From Phycisphaerales bacterium (GTDB lineage Bacteria; Planctomycetota; Phycisphaerae; Phycisphaerales; UBA1924), in NCBI GenBank assembly GCA_035627955.1, contig DASPKU010000001.1, positions 124,001-188,000 of the forward strand: 64,000 nt of DNA. The letters are read 5' to 3'. The position numbers and the translations under genes are program-made. How positions within the stretch are numbered: position 1 is the first letter of the stretch; each line of letters starts with the position of its first letter. The notes below the pieces were generated by a model, which saw only the letters and a list, made by a program, of their open reading frames with translations, had not been told where the DNA came from and did not search any database. This document shows positions 46,301-53,125 of this stretch, one piece after another.

Positions 46301-49300
46301 CCCTCCAGCACGCCGACGCGGCCACCATGGCCCGCAACCTCAACAACATCCTCGTCCGCGGCCTCGCCGCCACGCCCGAGGCGGTCGGCATGCAGAAGCA
46401 GTGGGGCCGCCTCCGCATGCTCGCGGAGAAGCAGGCCGCGGCACACGCCCCTGCTCAGCCCAATGCCCAGCCCAACGGCCAGCCCGCGCTCGCTCCGCAG
46501 GTCGCGGCCGCCGACTGGGTGCAGGCCGACCTCTTCGCCCCCCTCAACGGCCTCTCCATCACCGCCGACGAGACGCTCAACATCCTCATCGTGGTCGGCA
46601 GCCCCGCCAACAACCAGATCGTCCGGCAGCTCGTCGGCATGCTCGACGTCGAGGCCGCGTCCGCCGCCAACACCGTCCGCGTCTACCCCCTCAAGCACGC
46701 GGCCACCGAGCGCGTCCTGGGCGTCGTCCGCGACATCTTCCGCCAGCGCGAATCCTCCCCCGACCAGCGGCCGGAGGACCGCCTCATCGTCTCCGCCGAC
46801 GCCCGCACCAACTCGCTGATCGCCAGCAGCAGCAACAAAACCTTCGCCATCCTCGAGGGCCTGCTCAAGACCCTTGACACCGAGCAGACCAACTTCTCCG
46901 TTGGCCTGCACGTGGTGCCCGTGACCGCTGGCGACGTCCGCCAGCTCGCTCCGCGCATCGACCGCCTCATGCGCGACCGCATCCAGGCCGCGGCCCGCGT
47001 CGGCAGCGTCACCAGCCCCCTCGACGCCTTCTCCATCGAGCCCGAGCCCATCAGCAACCTGCTCATCGTCGCGTGCAGCAACGAGAACCTGCAGGTCGTC
47101 AAGGAGCTGGTGAACGCCCTCGCCGAGGGCGCCGACCGCATCGCCAAGGGCGAGCGCATGGACATCATCCAGCTCACCCGCTCCCGCGCCGCCGAGATCA
47201 TCCCCAGCCTCAACTCGCTGTACATCGACAAGGAGGTCGCCAAGCGCGGCCAGGGCGCCGTCTCCGCCACGCCCAACGAGCGCCTCAACGCCGTGGTGCT
47301 CTCGGGCACCGAGCAGGACCTGATCGAGCTCCGCGCCCTCGTCAACAAGCTCGATACCGCCGAGGTGCTCGCCCGCCAGCAGATCAAGTGGATCGAGCTC
47401 AAGAGCGCCAGCGCCCCCGAGGTCGTGCGGCTGCTGCAGAGCGTCCTGGCCGGCCGCCCGCTGTCCGGCACGCAGGGCCGCCAGGCGATGAAGGTCCAGT
47501 TCCTCCGCGACAGGCTCGTCGACACGCTCTCTCGCCCCGGCTACAAGCCCACCGAGGCCGACATCGATGGCGCCATCAAGGACCAGGTCACCCTCAACGC
47601 CGACCAGCGCACCAACTCCATCTGGATCACCGCTCCCGAGCCCATCGTCGCCCTCCTCACCGAGATGATCGAGGACATCGAGGCCTCCTCCGCGGGCGCC
47701 CGCAAGATCGAGTACTTCAAGCTGCTCAACGCCGACGCCCGCCAGATGGCCGAGGTGCTCCGCGACACCTTCAACCTCCGCCAGCAGGGCAACTCCCTCG
47801 TCCTCGTGCCGCTGGGCCAGCAGCCGACCACGCCCACCGACCCCAACGCCCCCATCGACCCCAACGCCCAGCCCCCCGTCGGCGGCGTGCCCAGCGGGCC
47901 AAGCGGCCCCATCGGCATCGGCGACACCGCCGTGACCGTCACCGAGGACGAGCGGCAGCAGCTCTCTATCGCGGTGGACGCCCGCACCAACACCCTCATC
48001 GTCTCCGGCACCGCCGACTACATCGAGCTGGTCAAGAAGCTCGTCACCGAGCTCGACAGCATCGAGGCCAACGAGCGCGAGCGCCGCGTGTACTCGCTCC
48101 GAAACGCCAAGGCCAAGGAGATCGAGACCACCCTCAAGAGCTACTTCAGCGACGAGAGCAACGCCCAGCGGGCCACCCTGGGCCCGCAGCTCAGCGGCTC
48201 GCTGGTCCGCCGCCTGGAGGAAGAGGTCACCGTCGTCGGCGACGAGAAGTCCAACAAGCTCGTCATCTCGACCAGCCCGCGCTACATGAACACCGTGCTC
48301 TCGATCATCGACGAGCTCGACGCTTCGCCCCCGCAGGTCATGATCCAGGTCCTGCTCGCCGAGATCACCCTCGACAATACCGACACTTGGGGCATGGACG
48401 TGCAGGTGGGCCCCTTTGGCGGCGAGGGCTACCGCATCGGCTCCACCCCCGCCGGCGCCAGCGTCGCCACCGCCCTGGGCGTGCCCAACCTCTCCGTTTC
48501 CTCCGCCGACTTCGGCATCCTCATCCGCTCCCTTGAGGAGCAGGGCAAGCTCGAGGTCCTGAGTAACCCTCAGGTCATGGTCAGCAACAACCAGACCGCC
48601 AAGATCCAGGTGGGCGAGAACATCGCCGTCGTCAACGGTGTTGACCGCTCCAGCACCGGCAGCTCCTTCGCCAACGTCGAGCGGCAGGACGTGGGCATCA
48701 TCCTCAACGTCGTGCCCACCATCAACTCCGACGGCTTTGTCCGCATGGCCATCCAGCCCGAGATCTCGCAGGTCTCCGGAAAGGTCACGCAGATCAGTAG
48801 CGACGTCTCGACCCCCATCATCCGCAAGTCCGCGGTGGACACCATCGTCAACGTCAAGGACGGTCAGTCGGTCGTGATCGGCGGCCTCATCCAGACCGCC
48901 GAGGACCAGCGCCGCACCAACGTGCCCGGCCTGGGCGACATCCCCATCATCGGCATCCCCTTCCGCACCAGGAAGGACAGCAACGTCAAGACCGAGCTGA
49001 TGGTGATCCTCACCCCCCGCGTTATTCCCGGCGAGGCCGGCATGGCCGAGGCCCTCGTGCACGACGTCACCGAGCAGTCGATCGACCGCCTGGAGGACCC
49101 CAGCAAGATCCAGGACTACCTCGAGCGCATCCGCCTGGAAGTCAAGCAGAAGCGGGCCAAGGAAGCCGAGATGCTCGAGGAGGAGATGTACAACACTGGC
49201 GAGCCGACCTCCGCCTCCGCGCCCGCCACCTCCCCCGGCGCCCTTGGCGAGGACACCAACCCGCCGCGCCGCGACCCCTCCGTCCTCATCCCCACCGGCA

Positions 49301-49368
49301 AGTCCCACCCGCGCACCAACGACCGCGCCAACAGCCCCAACTCCCACGAGAACCGCCCCCAGCCGTAA
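37339..49368 (+). CDS. Giant secretin (GspD-like) with about 41 N1-type repeat domains
   Basis: One uninterrupted frame of 4,009 residues; ordinary GspD has about 650. Residues 1-39 are a signal peptide (MPRTPARSSTRTHGAPPKLL to LSLAHAQ). An N0 domain spans about 68-150 (RFNFKDAPIDQVLDFFARES). From about 168 to 3664 I count 41 divergent N1-type secretin repeats of about 85 residues, most with an opening strand like VFPLKHARA and a closing block like DxRTNSLIVSAxxxD...LD. A single secretin barrel domain starts near 3665 (PQVMIQVLLAEITLDNTDTW) with the signature GQSVVIGGLIQTAEDQRR and VPGLGDIPIIGIPF; a coiled, then Pro/Ser-rich, tail ends the protein. ATG 37339 follows GGAGGGTGG. It closes the gsp operon with a lipoprotein. 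The outer-membrane channel role is established for the family; an extra-long periplasmic tube is inference. Repeat 16 carries an insertion at about 1384-1440. Confidence 0.95.
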   Translation: MPRTPARSSTRTHGAPPKLLLAASILAVAGLPLSLAHAQNAPQQPAQPAANSHPARIGPATPAEKPKDALRFNFKDAPIDQVLDFFARESGVPIIFEAPPPQGTITFVSSATYSFDDALSIFNLNLMRFEVHLRHEGQYLYLATLKDSVKKPNVVVNPGNLPNIKPDQIITAPIPLENAKADLVAEQIKSMLSQFGGVVAVPAQNMVIVVENAAQVRRIREVISAIDAVKPVDSAFRLFPLAHAQADGVLSALKGLVGERTKTVIVDKDGQQRVVQDLAVQGLSLVGDPRTNSIIAVGPAARIRTVEELIKLLDVPGNPVAGGVESQMTTFTLSAVTPEEAAKQLNALYATVDPKQKPIVLPLSGANKVTVVGSRDHVSRASVLLSELDSGVIPDPQNPGMTRPGVPFHRAATISLKFAAPATIEGLLTRLLTQKQMQTVKFASAPDSRSIVISGMDQDVTWLESLVRALDVAPDADKDVRMVRVAKGDPAGVLAKATTLYQQTGRAEKDAVTTALDADSRTITLIGTKGALTTFQQLLTTAEQSAAVDQEVRRFTLTRAIPSVLSAKVARLSRPLLTPTDGAAYVEPTFEPADDISTLIVRAQPQQFEALAGLIQQLDSQTPLERSLRIVPVATEKAAQVKDKALAIYQAQAASLPNAQPIDVTVNEQANSLMVIADAEGMARFTRILDELQKQAGPAREVRLIELKLAKASEVTDFLRGMVKSSESMMIKGGPEPVFETVDATNSIMVAAQPAQFAVIESLVRGLDARHSADRPPMRILRLRSTDAANLASMLQTSFDQRPIEERTKKPVTIQADPGTNTLIVNAADEVMPEIESVIAKLNEQVTDDAGREIRIFPLKVARADELARTIDQMYPQPPVPLDPRTRAPRPDLQPPKEVTVRADIGTNALIVDAPAKRLAGFEALVRSLDQQKLGESVTLRTYKVERADLNSVATTIRNLAVSGSFSTNGPLNAPVAVSTENSTRTLIVSGPPAIFEKLEETLKTLDAAPALPATEMKLYALEKARSERLQPLVERILTQKARELDPALVNTSTRVVEVTGDAPSNTLIVNAPRNVIAIADGLVKALDQQAAATAVEVRVFRLGKGVSTTVGPAVASAIQAQAVPGEPAVSVTPEAVSNTLVIVGTSAQLEKAAKLIEEMDTTADKDGVGVKTITLRNARAESLAPVLESVLRKESALDKLPEWARMQAIARGATDGPQVRVIAEPALNSLIVSGPRNVIEVAEQVVAELDIDPAQRAGERGVRVITLQNSDAATLAQNLQAVFAEETSKDPAPTIRVDTQSNSLIVRATPAQMAQVDELTKKLDAAAVNGSRQMRMVSVDRSRVDAELLATTLKRMLEQQGAGVKVEVISAEELLKQNGNGKKSTHADPADRGSRSQGLSNSSTWVPRRSAAAPAGAPNAAWFAILATTIGAQPETPATTPTAATPDKPASAAPAQPEDEDTGITIAVDKASNSIMLVGSPRLTDRLATLAAQLQQQMPAEPTGVHVISLPTTTDLDALANLLRTTTQQIGRLSLTNPGGFSGPVNILPDPAGAALIVLCNDTDFATVGKLVATLAGNTAASATTVKVYPLTNTSPQKAITSLRDLFSANPSSRQAQRIRALDITVPGASGPVTSRINPDSIRMTPDPGGTSVIVAAPQEAFTLIDSLIETLDQSPVKDRLAIRRYELKNARATQLSQTLQQLFDAQRQGPGAQDLPQARFVADDRTNSILVTASSPQHQDVLRLLETADASQDQEGLELAIITLQQASASTVQRIVDEVVVGRDPAKRDRIRISAQDGSSLLVVRAPKDDVAAVKSIVAQLDTAETSGLPVKSIKLERADAATVAQALQKFFQDRAQVSSRPGVRAPNRVAVVGDKRTGTLIVSASDEDFATVQSLVQTFDTPSPAQDFQFKVVPLKHARVSDVSTLIKNVVDEMRWESAVSGRGGDQDRALYVQTNEATNGIVLVGRGDAIAQAERVIATLDTPPEQRAATVMRSVVVKSADVQALRTVLQKAFATPNWSMWRGQDPAAITVEVDKSRRALILLGKQERVEQALAYVKELDTGPETGGHKIESITLNHAQAARVSQSLKQFFADRARNQGVEPSVSIVGSQDGNVLIASGPDEDIRTFKDMVAQIDQPDGGKDRRIEVFVLKNGIARDTADALRSMFARAQRADEQVIITPQPSTNSLIISAPAAIYDNVVALLQQLDAAPKGDETNIETVALTTARASEVAGSLTRALPPHVKVIITPVNRSNSLLLTGSKEAIAIVMEEIKKLDTQPVRTGLTFRRFRIANADATDVAWTVEKMLEARPKNPTDGDASIDYSRQDNTVTVYAPADQVEEIEKIVRELDQPAGEERSTEFIKLQFAKAEGAATALKNFYGRSAPEASTPGARSVTIISDPVSNSLVIRADKDQWPGIRALIEKFDTKDYDTARQLAVIPLEHADAASVARALNDGLRAPLEEQLRQAQARAQQNQRNQGNNNQRPQFNEPALLITAEGLPTVSAEPMTNAVIVFASKPDLERIQTIVKQLDTAGFESMPLPRIIPLKSGKPSAIASNIRELYLNKQPNQRSQGPKSVIVIGDDTSGALIVRADDEKFAQIKALAETLEQQGQIGRVVPHVVALKNVAAGRLRTTLLATFTETAKSQGETLAVEVDRTSNSLVIACSPRLLEEIKRVIAELDAANLPAADPAKPDASPLSAAFTIIDINNNAPADLKKVLDDMGLTKPQNPDQRGLVSEQVTIVPLSSRRALAVLASPADARAVESLVRALDAEPVDAQQQLAVIPLKMASAKPLADTLSAMLKPTDPASQQGQTGPARALAEQVRRLALTKNGVNPNPATIDLSKPIRIIPDVDSNALIIASTQANLDAMREAVKLLDTLPVGDAVLVRIFMLENASAPRVKAVIDQLFAQGEALRRLPGTRRQGLPPTTTGQALAGEIAVSVDERTNAMVVAGREEAVALVEVLVKDLDSDRASKWIEPLIIPLQHADAATMARNLNNILVRGLAATPEAVGMQKQWGRLRMLAEKQAAAHAPAQPNAQPNGQPALAPQVAAADWVQADLFAPLNGLSITADETLNILIVVGSPANNQIVRQLVGMLDVEAASAANTVRVYPLKHAATERVLGVVRDIFRQRESSPDQRPEDRLIVSADARTNSLIASSSNKTFAILEGLLKTLDTEQTNFSVGLHVVPVTAGDVRQLAPRIDRLMRDRIQAAARVGSVTSPLDAFSIEPEPISNLLIVACSNENLQVVKELVNALAEGADRIAKGERMDIIQLTRSRAAEIIPSLNSLYIDKEVAKRGQGAVSATPNERLNAVVLSGTEQDLIELRALVNKLDTAEVLARQQIKWIELKSASAPEVVRLLQSVLAGRPLSGTQGRQAMKVQFLRDRLVDTLSRPGYKPTEADIDGAIKDQVTLNADQRTNSIWITAPEPIVALLTEMIEDIEASSAGARKIEYFKLLNADARQMAEVLRDTFNLRQQGNSLVLVPLGQQPTTPTDPNAPIDPNAQPPVGGVPSGPSGPIGIGDTAVTVTEDERQQLSIAVDARTNTLIVSGTADYIELVKKLVTELDSIEANERERRVYSLRNAKAKEIETTLKSYFSDESNAQRATLGPQLSGSLVRRLEEEVTVVGDEKSNKLVISTSPRYMNTVLSIIDELDASPPQVMIQVLLAEITLDNTDTWGMDVQVGPFGGEGYRIGSTPAGASVATALGVPNLSVSSADFGILIRSLEEQGKLEVLSNPQVMVSNNQTAKIQVGENIAVVNGVDRSSTGSSFANVERQDVGIILNVVPTINSDGFVRMAIQPEISQVSGKVTQISSDVSTPIIRKSAVDTIVNVKDGQSVVIGGLIQTAEDQRRTNVPGLGDIPIIGIPFRTRKDSNVKTELMVILTPRVIPGEAGMAEALVHDVTEQSIDRLEDPSKIQDYLERIRLEVKQKRAKEAEMLEEEMYNTGEPTSASAPATSPGALGEDTNPPRRDPSVLIPTGKSHPRTNDRANSPNSHENRPQP
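41554..41581. repeat. Copy of the 28-bp palindrome arm inside the secretin gene
   Basis: Identical (28 of 28) to 30301-30328. It lies in the longest linker of repeat 16 and is read in frame as WVPRRSAAA (secretin residues about 1406-1414), so the insertion was tolerated without breaking the gene. Confidence 0.9.
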
Positions 49369-49376
49369 GCTCCTGC

Positions 49377-49892
49377 ATGCAACTCCGCTATCCGCCCTCC
49401 GCTTTCCGCTTTCCGTTTCTCGCAGGCGCCCTCGCGCTGCTGACCGCCCTCCCCGCCTGCGACAGCGGCAGCAAGAACCGCATGCCCTCCCAGCCCGCCA
49501 ACATCCAGCCCTCGCGCGTGGGCGTCTGGGCCACGCCCCCATTGGACACCGACGCCAACGGCTACGTCGACACCGTCGAGATCACCGTCTACGTCTCCGC
49601 CGACCAGCACCCCGTCCCGCTCTCCGTCCCCGGCACCTTCACCTTCCGCCTCATCGGGCGCGACAAGAAGGACCTCGCCACCTGGCACATCGACGAGCCC
49701 GCCGCCCAGGCCGCCATGCGCCGCTCCCGCGTCGGCCCCGGCTACTTCTTCACCCTCAACGTCAAGGACGTCGCCACCGACGAGATCGACGCCCAGTCCG
49801 CCGAGCTCGCCGCCGAGTTCACCCCCCGCACCGGCAAGCCCGTCCAGGCCCCCCTCACCGGCCTCCGCTTCGGCCGCACCCGCCCCAAGTAA
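49377..49892 (+). CDS. Lipoprotein encoded next to the secretin
   Basis: A 171-residue lipoprotein, ATG eight bases after the secretin stop. The signal peptide (MQLRYPPSAFRFPFLAGALA) ends in the lipobox LPAC. The mature protein is a single beta-sandwich-like domain (SRVGVWATPPLDTDANGYVD, VEITVYVSADQHPVPLSVPG, TFTFRLIGRDKKDLATWHID). The loop DTDANGYVD resembles a calcium loop. Its position suggests an accessory factor for the secretin, as pilotin lipoproteins are, but it does not resemble GspS or PilF by eye. The signal-peptide DNA overlaps a GCTTTCCG direct repeat also seen before ahcY. Confidence 0.72.
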   Translation: MQLRYPPSAFRFPFLAGALALLTALPACDSGSKNRMPSQPANIQPSRVGVWATPPLDTDANGYVDTVEITVYVSADQHPVPLSVPGTFTFRLIGRDKKDLATWHIDEPAAQAAMRRSRVGPGYFFTLNVKDVATDEIDAQSAELAAEFTPRTGKPVQAPLTGLRFGRTRPK

Positions 49893-49900
49893 CCCGTGCC

Positions 49901-49924
49901 ACGACCGTGCTCTGACGGTCGTGC
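49901..49924 (+). terminator. Hairpin after the type II secretion operon
   Basis: A perfect 9-bp stem (CACGACCGT at 49901-49909 with ACGGTCGTG at 49916-49924) begins eight bases after the lipoprotein stop. No T-tract follows, so termination is plausible but unproven. Confidence 0.45.
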
Positions 49925-49929
49925 TCCCG

Positions 49930-49957
49930 CGTGCATGGCGACGTCTTCGTCGCTATG
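49930..49957. repeat. Dispersed intergenic hairpin element, copy 2
   Basis: Matches the copy at 21891-21919 except for one missing C near the left end. It lies in the 401-base gap between the lipoprotein and pstC; the rest of that gap holds the inverted repeat at 49997-50105 and GC-rich sequence without evident genes. Confidence 0.78.
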
Positions 49958-49996
49958 AAGCGACTTCTGATCGCGGCGGATGCCGAACACACGAAT

Positions 49997-50105
49997 GACG
50001 TTCGCTACGAGCCCCGAACGGAAGTGAGCCAGCCGCTCTGTGCCACCAGCGACGTTCGCATCGCCAAAGACCCGTCACTGTCGTTCCGGGCTCGTCCCGA
50101 ACGTC
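49997..50105. repeat. Imperfect inverted repeat upstream of pstC
   Basis: Arms starting GACGTTCGCTACGAGCC (49997) and ending CTCGTCCCGAACGTC (50105) match at about 24 of 29 paired positions around a 50-base centre, which itself contains another GCGACGTTCG. It could be a regulatory or mobile palindrome before the phosphate transporter genes; no Pho-box was recognised. Confidence 0.5.
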
Positions 50106-50293
50106 GCTGGATGCCCCGGGCGCCGAGCCGTTTCCAAGGCCTGCCCCGGCCATTCCCGGCTCGCCCCGCGCCCTTCTTAGCGCTTTCTTGACACTCCCCG
50201 CCCCCCTTTCCGCCCCCGTCACGCGAAACTCCCCCGACCCCACAACCTCCACCCAACCACACCCAGCCCAACGGCCGCGCTCCCAACCCCCGC

Positions 50294-53119
50294 TTGCCCA
50301 CCCGCAAACGCTCAACCTCCGCCGCCGTCTACTTCTGGGACCGCGTGTCCTACGCCGGCATCACCGTCGGAGGCATCGCCGTTCTCGCGGCCGTGCTGGG
50401 CATCTGCGTCTTCCTCTTCTGGGAGGTCATGCCCCTGTTCCAGGGCGGGCACGCCACGCCGCGCCCGGTTGTCCAGCTCGCCCCCGCGAACCTCGACACC
50501 CTCCAGGCACCTCGACGGCAACGCCCCGTCGCCACCATCCTCGGCGAGTACAACCAGGCCGTCGCCACCCTTGACGCGCAGGGCGCAATCACCGCTACCG
50601 CTCTCGACCCCGCCGGCAACGCTCAACCTTTCCACCACATCGCCCTCACCGGCGGTCAGCCCATCACCGCCGCCATCCTCACTCCCCACGGCCCCGCCGC
50701 CCTCGCCGCCGCCGACGGCGCCCTGCACCTTGGCTCCATCAAACTCGAGACCGAGCTCATCGGCGGCGACGAGCTCACCGAGCCCATGAAGGCCCTGGCA
50801 GTGGGGGCCTCGCTCGTCGCGGACAACAAACTTGTGGAGCGCACCCGCGAGAGCCAGTGGCGCGCCACCACCCTCTCCTCCACCATCAAGCGGGCCGAGC
50901 TTGCCGACGGCGACGCCGCAGGCAGGCCGCCCATCGTTGCCCTCGACCTCCGCGACAGCGGCACCGGCGACCGCTACATGGTGGCCGTGCGGCAGGACGG
51001 CACCGCCAGTTTCGGCACGGTGACCACCGTCACGCCCCTGGGCGGCGATGAGCCCACCGAGACGGTCTCCTCTACCGACTTCGCCCTCGCAACCCCCGCC
51101 CGCGGCCCGCCGGCGTTCCTCTTCGTCACCGCCGACGGCAACCACATCCTCGCCCTGTGGAAGGACGGCACGCTGGAGCGCTATGCGCCGCAGGGCGACA
51201 CCGTGGTGCTAGCCGAGGCCACAACGGTCCTGCCGAACGCCGGCAGCGCCGCGCAAGCGACCCAGATCACCGCCGCCACCATGCTCCTCGGCGGCCAGAC
51301 CCTCATCGTCGGCGACGACCGCGGCCACATCCGCGCGTACCACCCCGCCCGCGACCCCACCAGCGCCGCCTTCGACGCCGTGCGCCTGGTGCAGTCCGAC
51401 GAGGCCTCCACGTCTTCCGACTCGCCCATCGCCAGCATCGCCGCCAGCAACCATGACCGCGTTGTCGCCTTCGTGAACGAGAAGGGACAGGGCGCGATCC
51501 GCCACATGACGAGCCACAAGACCGTGGCCACGTTCAACTCGGCGGAACGAACCGCGCTCACCTTCAGCCCCAAGGGCGACGCCCTGCTCACCGCCTCCGC
51601 CGCGGCCCGCCAGCTCTGGCTCGTCACCCCCGGCCACGCGGACGCCAGCCTCAAGTCCCTCTTCGGCCCCGTGCTTTACGAGGGGGAGCTCGAGCCGCAG
51701 TACATCTATCAATCCTCATCCGGCGGCGAGGGCGCCCAGGTCAAGATGAGCCTCACGCCCCTCATCTTCGGCACCCTCAAGGCGACCGTGGTCGCGATGC
51801 TCATCGCAATCCCCCTCGCCGTCCTCGCGGCCATCTACACCAGCGAGTTCATGCACAAGGAGCTCCGCAAGGCCGTGAAGCCCACGGTCGAGCTCATGGC
51901 CTCGCTTCCCTCGGTCGTGCTCGGCTTCATCGCCGCGATGGTGGTCGCGCCCTTCATGGCCCGCTGGCTGCCGCACGTGCTGCTGGGAATCGTCCTTACG
52001 CCCGTGTTCCTGGGCCTCTTCGCCCACCTCTGGCAGCTCGTCCCCCGCGAGCGGGCCCACCGCATCAACCGGCGTGCCCGCATGGCACTGATCGCCGTTG
52101 CCCTGCTCGCCTCCGTCGGCCTCAGCCTCTCCCTCGCCCGCCCGCTCGAGTCCCTGCTCTTCGCCCCCACGCGCACCGACGTGCTTCTCGCCCAGGGCTC
52201 GTTCGAACCGCACCGGCGCGACCAGTGGCCGAAGTGGGTCGGCACCCGCGCCACCATGAGCCCAAGCGACGACCGCAAGCTCCGCCAGGATGGACTTGCA
52301 TTCCGCAACGGCGAGGTCGTGAAGGTGAAGGACGAGCCCATCGTCGCAGGTGCAAACCCCGCGGGCGAGCCGAGCGTCCGCCGCTGGCTCGATGGCTCCA
52401 TCGGCGGCCCCTTCCCCGGCTGGCTGCTCGCCCTGCTGCTGCCGGTGATGGTGACCGTCTTCCTCGCCCAGGGCCGCCTCGTGCCGCGCGAGCGCTTCGA
52501 GAAGATCCTCGGCGCCACCGGCCCCGCCCTCGCCATGGCCGAGCTGATCCGCTACGCGCTCACGCTCGTCATCGGCGTCGCGGTCTCCATCGTCATCGCC
52601 GCGTTCCTCACCACGCTCAAGCTCGACCCCCGCGACTCCATCTTCGGCCCCTACAGCCAGCGCAACTCGCTCGTCGTCGGCGTCATCATGGGCTTCGCCG
52701 TCATCCCCATCATCTACACCATCTCCGAGGACGCCCTCCGCGCCGTGCCCAACCACCTGCGCTCGGCCTCGCTCGGCGTCGGCGCCACGCCCTGGCAGAC
52801 GGCCGTGCGCGTCGTCCTGCCCACCGCCGCCAGCGGCATCTTCTCCGCCATCATGATCGGCCTGGGGCGCGCCGTGGGCGAGACCATGATCGTCCTCATG
52901 GCTACCGGCAATACCCCCGAGATCTCCGCCAACCTCTTCTCCGGCCTCCGCACTCTCGCCGCCAACATCGCCGTGGAGCTTCCCGAGGCCGCCCGCGGCG
53001 ACACCCACTACCGCGTCCTCTTCCTCTGTGGCCTTGTCCTCTTCGTCCTCACGTTCGCCATCAACACCACCGCCGAGATCGTCCGCCAGCGATTCCGCAA
53101 GCGCAACGCTGCGCTCTGA
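50294..53119 (+). CDS. pstC: Phosphate ABC transporter permease PstC with large periplasmic WD40-like insert
   Basis: A 941-residue permease subunit of the high-affinity phosphate importer; normal PstC has about 300. After a first membrane helix (AGITVGGIAVLAAVLGICVF) comes a periplasmic region of about 400 residues with WD40/propeller-like repeats (AALAAADGALHLGSIKLE, ILALWKDGTLERYAPQGD, LIVGDDRGHIRAYHPARD, FSPKGDALLTASAAARQLWL). The transport domain then starts (MSLTPLIFGTLKATVVAMLI), with a second insert near WPKWVGTRATMSP and the cytoplasmic EAA-type loop ALRAVPNHLRSASLGVGATP. Similar enlarged PstC proteins occur in some proteobacteria. The start is TTG at 50294, the only option giving the conserved N-terminus; no ribosome site is obvious. 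pstS is not in the window. Confidence 0.9.
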   Translation: MPTRKRSTSAAVYFWDRVSYAGITVGGIAVLAAVLGICVFLFWEVMPLFQGGHATPRPVVQLAPANLDTLQAPRRQRPVATILGEYNQAVATLDAQGAITATALDPAGNAQPFHHIALTGGQPITAAILTPHGPAALAAADGALHLGSIKLETELIGGDELTEPMKALAVGASLVADNKLVERTRESQWRATTLSSTIKRAELADGDAAGRPPIVALDLRDSGTGDRYMVAVRQDGTASFGTVTTVTPLGGDEPTETVSSTDFALATPARGPPAFLFVTADGNHILALWKDGTLERYAPQGDTVVLAEATTVLPNAGSAAQATQITAATMLLGGQTLIVGDDRGHIRAYHPARDPTSAAFDAVRLVQSDEASTSSDSPIASIAASNHDRVVAFVNEKGQGAIRHMTSHKTVATFNSAERTALTFSPKGDALLTASAAARQLWLVTPGHADASLKSLFGPVLYEGELEPQYIYQSSSGGEGAQVKMSLTPLIFGTLKATVVAMLIAIPLAVLAAIYTSEFMHKELRKAVKPTVELMASLPSVVLGFIAAMVVAPFMARWLPHVLLGIVLTPVFLGLFAHLWQLVPRERAHRINRRARMALIAVALLASVGLSLSLARPLESLLFAPTRTDVLLAQGSFEPHRRDQWPKWVGTRATMSPSDDRKLRQDGLAFRNGEVVKVKDEPIVAGANPAGEPSVRRWLDGSIGGPFPGWLLALLLPVMVTVFLAQGRLVPRERFEKILGATGPALAMAELIRYALTLVIGVAVSIVIAAFLTTLKLDPRDSIFGPYSQRNSLVVGVIMGFAVIPIIYTISEDALRAVPNHLRSASLGVGATPWQTAVRVVLPTAASGIFSAIMIGLGRAVGETMIVLMATGNTPEISANLFSGLRTLAANIAVELPEAARGDTHYRVLFLCGLVLFVLTFAINTTAEIVRQRFRKRNAAL

Positions 53120-53125
53120 CACGCA

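Noticed and set aside
43345-49542. A 2,065-residue open frame on the minus strand opposite the secretin
   Set aside because: It is the complement of a high-GC gene in which third-position G/C removes stop codons. Its product is a low-complexity Gly/Asp/Val/Leu-rich chain with no domain, while the plus strand has clear secretin repeats.
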